DNA from: Acidobacteriota bacterium
GTDB taxonomy: Bacteria > Acidobacteriota > Blastocatellia > Pyrinomonadales > Pyrinomonadaceae
Assembly: GCA_003222895.1 (NCBI GenBank)
Contig: QHXI01000074.1
Span: 3,429-44,739, forward strand
Direction of reading: 5' to 3'
DNA: 41,311 bases
The notes under the pieces: generated by a model
Database searches by the model: none
The model's input: only the letters and a program-made list of their open reading frames with translations
Told to the model about the DNA's origin: nothing
Program-made: the position numbers and the translations under genes
Shown here: positions 28,513 to 35,266 of the stretch, piece by piece
Layout of the letters: every line of letters begins with the position of its first letter
Numbering within the stretch: position 1 is the stretch's first letter

Positions 28513-31500
28513 CTAACGAATCTTCATTGACGGATCGCCGAATAGGATCCAGGTCCGGCGTACGTCCATGTCGCTGGTCGCGACCTTCGCCTGGCGACTG
28601 GCATCGCCGATCGCGATTGAACTTCCGCCATACAACAACTGAAACATTTTCAAACCCATCTCGTGCTGGCCGTCGGGAATAGTCAGACCGGACGACGCGA
28701 AGCTCGCAACTGCGCCGCCATTCGGCGCTTTCACCAAAGATTCAGCGAGGCTTTGCAACGACGGATCGGCGAAGTATCCGTTCAGACAGTCCATTACGAC
28801 GACAAACGGCAGCCGATTTCCATTCGCCAGCGCCGACGCGTCATTCGAACTGAAGATCGAACCTCCCCAGATGTTCACATTGCCGTGGCCTGAATAAACC
28901 GTCACCGCCTGACCCGAATTGAAATTCGAGATGATGTTCGCGCGAGCATCGGCATCGGAAGCTTGTAAGCGGCGATAGACCCTCTGAATCGGCATCGATG
29001 CCGGCAACGTCGCCCCGACTTGATCATCGGCCGCTTCAAAGTTGAAGTAGTAACTGCCCTGCGCGTCCGCTACGAGCATGGCGCGCTGCGGCGTATTCGC
29101 GGGCGCGTAATTCACGATTTTCGACACGACGAGAGTAGCTTCGGCCGGGGTTCTCACGGGCAAGCGACCGATAGAAATGTCGGCGATGCCGTCGCCGTTG
29201 AAATCGGTGAACCAATCGTCAGACGCAGTTTCCAACGCGGTCGCCGCGCTTGGAATTCCGGTGTCGATCTCTTTGGTAGGAACGAAATCGAGGTTGCCTG
29301 CGCCTGAATAATTGCGCGGATCATAGCTCGCATCGCCCACCAGCAGCACGTACGATGGAGAGCGTGACCAGGTCGTTTTTGCAAGCGAAATGAAATCGCG
29401 AAGAGCCTGCGGCGTGTGCAGACCGTAACTGAATTCATCGAAAATGTTTTCGACGTCCGCAACCGTCACGGTAAATCCCTGCGCTTGTCGTTGCGCAACC
29501 AGTGGAGCCAGCGTGGGAATGAAATCTTTATGAGAAATGATTAGAAAATCGGCGGCGTTGCTGCTTCGATTCAGTGTCGACGGTTGATTCAGGCTGAGCC
29601 ACGCCGGTTGAGAAATTCGATTCGTCGGCAGCGCAATCAAGCGGCGTGCTTTACCTCGCGCGCCCGCAGGAATCGTTGCAGCAAAGGCGCCGCTGCTTGC
29701 CTCGACGATTGGATCAACTTCCTGCACATTGCTCGTATCCGACAGATCGAGGACGCGAATATTCGAGGTGCTAAATCCCTCAACGCGCACCGACAGCGTC
29801 GAGCGCAGACTGAATTGCAGCGCATCGCTGTCAGCGCGAAAGCTATGCGCGTAAACGATGCGAAGGTAATCGATTACGCTCGTGTCGTGACTCGATCCCA
29901 CGGGCGCGAGCTTGACTATATTGTCGCCCTCTATCAGCCACGAGTTGGGGATCGAAAACGTTTGCGTGGTCGCGTCCTGATCGGCGAAAACCATCGTTCC
30001 AACCAACGAGCCGTTGATGAAAACCTTTACTTGGTGAGACTCAACCGATACCCCTTGTAGAGCGACTTGCAATTGCGCCGGCGCACTAGAGGTCGGCTCA
30101 ATATTGTGAAGGTTAACCGTCACCAGAGGGCCGTCGCCAAAGACTACTGCTCCGAAATAGTTCTCCTGATCGCCATTCAAAGCTGCGGAGTAGTACACCG
30201 TTCGATCCTTACGTTGTACGGAATAAGTGAAAGCTGGTGCGGGCGTGGCGGCGAGGGCCGCGTGATTATGTCGTCGCAGGAATCGTGCCGGCTTGCGGCG
30301 GTTACGCCGTCGAGAATTGCGGCGATTGATTCGCTTGGTGACTGTCGCGAATTTCTCAGCGTTGCCCGGACTGTCCTTCCGATCTGAGGACGGCGACTTA
30401 TTTGTCGAGCGCGATGACGCCGACCGCGGTGAGAAATCCCGGCTTCTTTCTGCACTCCGATTGCTGAACGTCGTTGGTTTTGTTTCAGCAGCAGGCTGAG
30501 CAGGCAGCGTGTTCGACGAAACGATCTTTGGTTCTTCGCGGGACCGAGACTTAGCTTCCCTTACCTGATCGTTCGTCACTGATTGAGGCGTAGCAGCGAC
30601 GAGTATGGCCAGATTTGGAAACCAGAAACGCGCCGCGACAATCGCGTTTGACGTTGTGGCGGGCGGCGGCGCCTGCACCGGCACGTCTCCCAGCGTGTGC
30701 AACTCGGCTTTTATGGCAATTCGTTTCCCGGGTTGCGAACCGTTTACTAACCAGTAGACCTGCGTGTCGGTTGTTGCCGTGTCCAGACCCTCGCCCCAGA
30801 ACTCAACGAAATCGGACGCCCCTAATGGACCACTGTCGTGACTGACGCGCATCGCGATTTCGTTGGCCGATACGAACAGTCGTAGATTGGCCGCCTCGCC
30901 GGTCGTATCGAAACCTGCGGCAGCCAATTCGGGTTGCGTGATGTGATACCAGCCACTGCTGCGGACACCGATCTTCAATGCAGGTTGATTTGCTATTGCC
31001 CATTGATCGGCGAGCGATGCGGTCGAAACTGCTTCGGCAGAGTTTGACCGTTCCGATTTGACTTGATCTGAATCCGTCAAGACCGCCTGTATGCTGACGT
31101 TTCGTTCGGCGCCGAGTCTACTCAGCAATAGTGACTGTTGATTCGCAACGGGAGTTCTACTCCACAAAGGCTTGGCTAAACTGCTTGCTGCTGATTCGCC
31201 CTGAAGATCGATTAACTGAACTTCGTACTCGCAATCGACCGTACCATTCGCGTCGAACCATGAATAGAGTTGGGTACGTTTTACGATTAGCACTCCGCCC
31301 GCAATCAGACTCGGATTGATTTGCGTGCGCGAGCCGTTGCGAACGCGGAAGACGTTGAACCCGAGAGCGCCGGAATCGAAACTAGTGCTCCATTCGACGA
31401 GCGCGCCGTTCGACGAAGCAATGGCGCGAACTTGAACAGACGGACCGAACGCAATCTCGGATCGTAATTGGTTGGTTAAGGCAGATCGACGAGGTGTGGC

Positions 31501-31578
31501 ATTGATCAAATTCGCACCGAAGAGCGCCGCGACGAGCGCGAGAGTGACAATTCGATTGAGAAACCGCACGCGTCTCAT
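28513..31578 (-). CDS. Secreted C25 (gingipain-like) cysteine peptidase
   Basis: This 1021-residue exported protein starts with a signal peptide (MRRVRFLNRIVTLALVAALF). Next are beta-sandwich regions up to about residue 330 and a basic Ser/Arg-rich segment at about 341-437. Another beta region leads to a peptidase C25 domain from about 675. The catalytic pair is visible: His898 in VYSGHGN and Cys931 in VMDCLNGYF, 33 residues apart, the same spacing as His211/Cys244 of gingipain RgpB. DYSYDPRN-like and NGDGIADISIGRLPV motifs are also typical. No type IX secretion C-terminal domain is seen. GAGGA precedes the ATG, and a promoter lies at 31600-31628. Last gene of the envelope region; it could process envelope or peptide products, but the target is unknown. 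Confidence 0.88.
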   Translation of the reverse strand: MRRVRFLNRIVTLALVAALFGANLINATPRRSALTNQLRSEIAFGPSVQVRAIASSNGALVEWSTSFDSGALGFNVFRVRNGSRTQINPSLIAGGVLIVKRTQLYSWFDANGTVDCEYEVQLIDLQGESAASSLAKPLWSRTPVANQQSLLLSRLGAERNVSIQAVLTDSDQVKSERSNSAEAVSTASLADQWAIANQPALKIGVRSSGWYHITQPELAAAGFDTTGEAANLRLFVSANEIAMRVSHDSGPLGASDFVEFWGEGLDTATTDTQVYWLVNGSQPGKRIAIKAELHTLGDVPVQAPPPATTSNAIVAARFWFPNLAILVAATPQSVTNDQVREAKSRSREEPKIVSSNTLPAQPAAETKPTTFSNRSAERSRDFSPRSASSRSTNKSPSSDRKDSPGNAEKFATVTKRINRRNSRRRNRRKPARFLRRHNHAALAATPAPAFTYSVQRKDRTVYYSAALNGDQENYFGAVVFGDGPLVTVNLHNIEPTSSAPAQLQVALQGVSVESHQVKVFINGSLVGTMVFADQDATTQTFSIPNSWLIEGDNIVKLAPVGSSHDTSVIDYLRIVYAHSFRADSDALQFSLRSTLSVRVEGFSTSNIRVLDLSDTSNVQEVDPIVEASSGAFAATIPAGARGKARRLIALPTNRISQPAWLSLNQPSTLNRSSNAADFLIISHKDFIPTLAPLVAQRQAQGFTVTVADVENIFDEFSYGLHTPQALRDFISLAKTTWSRSPSYVLLVGDASYDPRNYSGAGNLDFVPTKEIDTGIPSAATALETASDDWFTDFNGDGIADISIGRLPVRTPAEATLVVSKIVNYAPANTPQRAMLVADAQGSYYFNFEAADDQVGATLPASMPIQRVYRRLQASDADARANIISNFNSGQAVTVYSGHGNVNIWGGSIFSSNDASALANGNRLPFVVVMDCLNGYFADPSLQSLAESLVKAPNGGAVASFASSGLTIPDGQHEMGLKMFQLLYGGSSIAIGDASRQAKVATSDMDVRRTWILFGDPSMKIR

Positions 31579-31599
31579 ACCTAATCCTCGGATGCGGTA

Positions 31600-31628
31600 A
31601 TTATCAGCGAATGGAATTGTTCAGGCAA
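31600..31628 (-). promoter_or_regulatory. Promoter of the C25 peptidase gene
   Basis: On the minus strand TTGCCT (31628-31623), a 17-base spacer and GATAAT (31605-31600) match the sigma70 pattern well (five of six in the -10). The protease can therefore be transcribed separately from the nucleotidyltransferase gene upstream. Confidence 0.6.
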
Positions 31629-31662
31629 TGGCGAGTTGGGGTGGACGCTGTAAACAGGATGC

Positions 31663-32718
31663 TCAATTCACTCCGCCGGTCGTAGCCAAGCGAGCAGCTC
31701 GAAGAAGCCAATTTCCGAATTGATATCGCATTCTTTGCCGCTTGCCGAAAATTCCGTTTACCGTCACCGTGGCGAGAATCGGGTCGGGCCAGCGACGCGC
31801 AAGATCTTTCAGCAATCCAGGCGGGTGCCGGAAATATGATCGAATGGGAGCGCTGTGTTTTAGCGGAGCTTGCAGATGAGCAAACGGTGTCTCCCAGTTT
31901 TTGAGCACGCGAGCAACCAGCCAATCCGGAACCTGTCGCGCCTGATGAGCGACGGAGCCATCGTTTATTTCAGCGCCGAGCAGCGCGTGCGCAATTCCAG
32001 CCACCGACAGAATCCAGTTAGCGCGGCGCTTATCCCGGCCTAAGCAAATGTCCCAATCGAAATCATCGGACATCGTGTCGAGCAGCATCCCAATGTCGCA
32101 CAGCCACAACGGCCGCCACGCCGCATGCTTCAGCAGATGAATCGCCAGCAACGCCAAGTGATCTTCCACTGCCAGCACTCGTACCCTCTCTGCGCCACAT
32201 TGGACAAGTTGCGATCGCGAGAAGACCTCTTCGATCGAACGATCGGCCAGCTCAAACATTTGCAGGTGAAGATCCGTAAAATAGTTGCGCGCATCTTCGC
32301 TTTGCAGTACCCGCGCCGCGGCATCGAAATCCGATGGCCGTACCAGCAAATCAATATCGCCATACGGTCTGAGCGCCGGTTCGGAATAACAACGTGCGAT
32401 CGCCCATCCCTTTACGAGGCTCACTTCGACGTTCGCTTCACGAAATAACCGAAATAGATTTTCAATTTCGGTTTCGTGTGCGCGAGCGCGCAAGGCGAGA
32501 AGACGAAAAGCCTGATGCAGCAATTCACCTGAAGGGGTGTCGCGGAACTCTGTATCGCGAATGCGCCACCAACCGAGACCGGCCGCTCCCGATTCATAGA
32601 GCAGCGGCGCCACGGAGTCGAGCTGTTCCCTCGTTAGCAGACAAGCGTTCGGATGATGCGTGCGCCAGGATTGACGTAACGCTCGAGAGACTAATGTCCC
32701 GCGATTCAAATCAACCAT
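31663..32718 (-). CDS. Nucleotidyltransferase family protein (PF14907-type)
   Basis: This 351-residue protein is a member of the NTP_transf_5 family of minimal nucleotidyltransferases. The core motif is LVKGWAIARCYSEPALRPYG, then DIDLLVRPSD: Lys103-Gly104 and the metal-binding pair Asp121 and Asp123. A helical C-terminal part follows, including DHLALLAIHLLKHAAWRP, the usual HLxxH-like signature. Relatives occur in exopolysaccharide loci and in lasso-peptide and other RiPP clusters, where some modify peptides. No ribosome-binding site is visible before the ATG; it starts 15 bases after the PqqD-knottin stop and is probably co-transcribed with it. It may nucleotidylate a peptide or a sugar; the substrate is unknown. 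Confidence 0.85.
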   Translation of the reverse strand: MVDLNRGTLVSRALRQSWRTHHPNACLLTREQLDSVAPLLYESGAAGLGWWRIRDTEFRDTPSGELLHQAFRLLALRARAHETEIENLFRLFREANVEVSLVKGWAIARCYSEPALRPYGDIDLLVRPSDFDAAARVLQSEDARNYFTDLHLQMFELADRSIEEVFSRSQLVQCGAERVRVLAVEDHLALLAIHLLKHAAWRPLWLCDIGMLLDTMSDDFDWDICLGRDKRRANWILSVAGIAHALLGAEINDGSVAHQARQVPDWLVARVLKNWETPFAHLQAPLKHSAPIRSYFRHPPGLLKDLARRWPDPILATVTVNGIFGKRQRMRYQFGNWLLRAARLATTGGVN

Positions 32719-32733
32719 TTGTTTAGGAGGGAA

Positions 32734-33219
32734 TCACGTGCTGGCGCACACGCCGTCGTTGCACAGGTTCGAGCAACACTGAACACTGGCTCCGCATTGC
32801 GCGCCACCGGGTAGACAGCTCGCCGCTTCGGCGGGCCGAGGGGCAACGATCGACGCGACTACCGGAACTGCAACCGCGGCGGTAAGTCCAAGCGCGCGGA
32901 CCATGTCTCGTCGGTTGATCCCTTGCCGAGTTGGCGGAGGAGCCGGATCGATCAGCAAACGATTGCGCGAGAGCTGATCGAGGGCAAGCCAGACGATCTT
33001 GTCGTCAAGCTTCGCAGTCGCTTTTCTGCTGAGTTCGCGCGTTATTTCAGCGAGACTCTTGCGGCCATCGCAACGCTGCCAAACAAAGGCGGCAGTTTCA
33101 TTAAGGCAATGCGCGCGATCAGTTTCCGTGTCGTAGATCAGAAGTTCATCCGGCAGTTCCTTGATCACCAGGCCTTCTTTGCGGGCAAGTGGTTTTTGCT
33201 GCCGATGATTAGTCTTCAA
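32734..33219 (-). CDS. PqqD/RRE-domain protein fused to Tat-like signal and cystine-knot peptide
   Basis: This 161-residue protein has three parts. Residues 10-92 form a PqqD-type domain (GLVIKELPDELLIYDTETDR, then AHCLNETAAFVW), the leader-recognition fold (RRE) of many RiPP pathways. Residues 101-133 are a twin-arginine-like signal (NRRDMVRALGLTAAVAVPVV, ending APRPAEA). The last 27 residues carry six cysteines at 135, 142, 148, 149, 153 and 158. The spacing C-x6-C-x5-CC-x3-C-x4-C fits the inhibitor-cystine-knot (knottin) consensus. The start is TTG with GGAGG about seven bases upstream. Predicted: an exported disulfide-rich mini-protein carrying its own recognition domain. Alternatives are a membrane-anchored PqqD with a structural Cys tail, or a component of capsule assembly. 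Confidence 0.85.
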   Translation of the reverse strand: MKTNHRQQKPLARKEGLVIKELPDELLIYDTETDRAHCLNETAAFVWQRCDGRKSLAEITRELSRKATAKLDDKIVWLALDQLSRNRLLIDPAPPPTRQGINRRDMVRALGLTAAVAVPVVASIVAPRPAEAASCLPGGAQCGASVQCCSNLCNDGVCAST

Positions 33220-33278
33220 TTCTCTCCTCCAGAGAGTTGCGCGCGCACTTCTTGAGCAGTAGTTGAACTTCGGCGGAA

Positions 33279-33306
33279 ACTATCACGCCAATGCTAATGA
33301 GGTCAA
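33279..33306 (-). promoter_or_regulatory. Promoter of the PqqD-knottin gene
   Basis: On the minus strand TTGACC (33306-33301), a 16-base spacer and GATAGT (33284-33279) give a plausible sigma70-type promoter with a leader of about 53 bases. The knottin gene therefore need not depend on the upstream TPR gene. Confidence 0.55.
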
Positions 33307-33317
33307 TACTTCCGTTG

Positions 33318-33335
33318 CCTCCGGATTGCCGGAGG
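33318..33335 (-). other. Perfect seven-base hairpin upstream of the PqqD-knottin promoter
   Basis: CCTCCGG (33318-33324) and CCGGAGG (33329-33335) form a perfect stem with a four-base loop. It lies 15 bases after the stop of the TPR/jelly-roll gene. No U-run follows, so it is a weak terminator at best. Confidence 0.5.
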
Positions 33336-33349
33336 GTCCCTGTTCTGAA

Positions 33350-34591
33350 TTATTTTGCTCGTTGCTCGCTCAAGGCAAACGAATCCACCCACAAAGTACC
33401 GAACGCCGCGCAGGGATCGCTCGCGCATTCCTGACGCGAAAGCCTGATGATGATCGCCTTCGTCTCTTTGCCGCTAGTCAAATCGATCGAAATGGCGCGC
33501 CAGCCGTTGCTATCTGACACGAGTGATGCTGATCTGGCCATAATATTCTTTTCATCGGCGGCATCAATGACGCTGATCACGGGCGCCGCGGCCGAGATGA
33601 AATCTTTCGACTGTGAATAAAGCGTAAGTTGATAACGCGTCTCCGCTTTGACTATAGCGACTTGCGACGCGAGCGCATCAGTTGGTTTTGAATTACCGTG
33701 AAAATCTATGCGGAGACTCTTCGCGCCGCTTTGAAATTGAGATGGGTCAATCGAAATCGTGGTGTTCGAAGGCTCTGCCGGAATCTTCCAACCAAATCCG
33801 CTCTGTCCCACATCGACTTCGTCTTCAAAACTGCCATTCAGTAGTAATGGAGTCGACCTCGTTGTGTTATGAAGTCGCGCCCAGACTTCATATGCCTCGG
33901 GAAAAAGTTTTGCGGTTAACAACTCGTGGACCAGGTCATGAACGCGTTCGCCGGAAAGAGACTTGAGCGCATGAAACTGATCAAGCGCGGCACTTCCCTG
34001 CTTGTGCTGTGCAAAGAACAGCGCCAAGGCAATTCGCGCAGGGTCGGTTTGCGGCTGAATTGCTGCGACCGTCCTGGCTGAATCATTTCGCGAAACGCCC
34101 CAAGCTAAGTCAATCACGTTCGGCAAAAACGTCGCGTCGCTGGATGAGGCGAATCGAAGTTCCCTGAATGCTTCATCAGTCTGGCCTAGACGCAGCCACA
34201 AGTTTCCCAATTGCCAATGCGCCTTTGCGTAACTCGGCGCAAGCGCGATCGATTGTCTCAAGGCATTAATCGCGCCGTTCGGGTCTCCGTTGAGATCGCG
34301 GGTGACGCCGAGGATCATCCACGGGAAATAATCGCGCGGCCGCAATTGAACTGCGCGCTCCAGTTCGCGAATCGCTTCGGAATAATTCTCGGTATGCTGA
34401 AGTATCAAACCGCGCGTCGCATGAGTTTCAGCGTCGCTGGGCAGAATGCGTACCGCCCGCGCGGCCGCGTCACGATCGTTCGCAACCAACGCGTATTGCG
34501 CTAACGTGCGCGCGACCCCGATGCGTGCCGCCTGCCAGATTCCTAAACCGCAGGCGATGACGCCTAACAATCCGATCGCGATTCGCTTCAT
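33350..34591 (-). CDS. TPR protein with C-terminal jelly-roll (CBM-like) domain
   Basis: This 413-residue protein begins with a hydrophobic anchor (MKRIAIGLLGVIACGLGIWQ). Four or five tetratricopeptide repeats follow at about residues 35-190, for example SEAIRELERAVQLRPRDYFP and NGAINALRQSIALAPSYAKA. The C-terminal third (about 250-413) has LLLNGSFEDEVDVGQSGFGW and ASQVAIVKAETRYQLTLYSQ, a pattern like carbohydrate-binding jelly-roll domains. An ATG at 34591 is used; the codon before it is a TTG. No Shine-Dalgarno sequence is visible. It lies between two envelope genes and may be an assembly factor for a surface polymer. A terminator lies only 16 bases upstream of its start. Confidence 0.75.
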   Translation of the reverse strand: MKRIAIGLLGVIACGLGIWQAARIGVARTLAQYALVANDRDAAARAVRILPSDAETHATRGLILQHTENYSEAIRELERAVQLRPRDYFPWMILGVTRDLNGDPNGAINALRQSIALAPSYAKAHWQLGNLWLRLGQTDEAFRELRFASSSDATFLPNVIDLAWGVSRNDSARTVAAIQPQTDPARIALALFFAQHKQGSAALDQFHALKSLSGERVHDLVHELLTAKLFPEAYEVWARLHNTTRSTPLLLNGSFEDEVDVGQSGFGWKIPAEPSNTTISIDPSQFQSGAKSLRIDFHGNSKPTDALASQVAIVKAETRYQLTLYSQSKDFISAAAPVISVIDAADEKNIMARSASLVSDSNGWRAISIDLTSGKETKAIIIRLSRQECASDPCAAFGTLWVDSFALSEQRAK

Positions 34592-34606
34592 CAAATTTCA
34601 AGCATG

Positions 34607-34635
34607 AAAAAGCCAGCCCCCTTCCGAAAGCTGGC
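34607..34635 (-). terminator. Rho-independent terminator after the frameshifted secreted-protein gene
   Basis: On the minus strand GCCAGC (34635-34630), a 12-base loop, GCTGGC (34617-34612) and five T (34611-34607) form a textbook terminator. It lies about 30 bases after the stop of the broken gene at 34663. Confidence 0.85.
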
Positions 34636-34662
34636 GTCTTCAAAAAAGGTTGTGGTTGCGAT

Positions 34663-35171
34663 CTATGGAGTGCTGCCGCTGGTTTCGCCGCCGCGAGTCA
34701 AGGCGCCGATGATAATTGCGCCGCCGGTCCCACCGAGGATGATTCCGGCCAACTCACCGCCGCTGATTCCACCGCCCGGAAGCGAACCCAACTGGCCATT
34801 CGGCAGAATGCAGCCGCCGACGTGATTGCGGTTCTTATCGGTCTTCTCTGAAGCGTTATCGGTGTAAAGCTCCATCTCGCCAGGCAGCACGTTTGATTTC
34901 TTCTGTGATCGCCGAGATCGATGACGGCGCTCACTTGATCCGGAGTTTCAATCGTCGCTCCCGTCAGGATTGTTCCGCCAGTTCCGACTGCGTTGCCGTT
35001 GACCGTGATTGATTGATTGTTCTTTGTCGTCACGCGGGCCGTGATAACCCGCTGCGGCGGACCAGCCGGGGTCTTTGCGTTTGGCAAACTCGCTTGCACG
35101 CAAACCTGCGCAAACGAAAAAGCGACGAACACGGCGAGCGCCTTTAATGCTTTCATTCGTCTCAGGTTCAT
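34663..35171 (-). pseudogene. Secreted FecR-like/Gly-rich protein, frameshifted
   Basis: Two overlapping frames join into one protein. The first frame, from the ATG at 35171 with AGGAG nine bases upstream, encodes a signal peptide (ALKALAVFVAFSFAQVCVQA) and the domain ARVTTKNNQSITVNGNAVGT, then GGTILTGATIETPDQVSAV and IDLGD. After about 34900-34925 only the second frame makes sense: NVLPGEMELYTDNASEKTDK, then RNHVGGCILPNGQLGS, ending in a Gly-rich tail (GGGISGGELAGIILGGTGGA). The joined length is 509 bases, not a multiple of three. A central part of the domain also seems shortened. The gene keeps its own promoter and terminator, so the break may be recent, or a base may be wrong in the sequence. 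Confidence 0.68.
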
Positions 35172-35225
35172 GTTGGGCAACTCCTGTGACTTGTCAGTAC
35201 CGATTTCCCTTTGATTAGCGGAGGA

Positions 35226-35254
35226 AGTGTACTTCCCTCGCCCGACTGCGTCAA
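35226..35254 (-). promoter_or_regulatory. Promoter with overlapping palindrome before the broken secreted-protein gene
   Basis: On the minus strand TTGACG (35254-35249), a 17-base spacer and TACACT (35231-35226) form a promoter. A near-perfect palindrome, GGAAGT-GT-ACTTCC (35223-35236), covers the -10 box and could be an operator. The promoter lies in the 95-base gap after the 15-TPR gene. Confidence 0.55.
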
Positions 35255-35266
35255 TCTTTTTTCCGG

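Noticed and set aside
32719-32780. Plus-strand TAGGAGGG followed by GTG, a possible tiny gene
   Set aside because: The frame ends after 14 codons and lies antisense to the knottin coding sequence, so the ribosome-binding-site match is probably chance.
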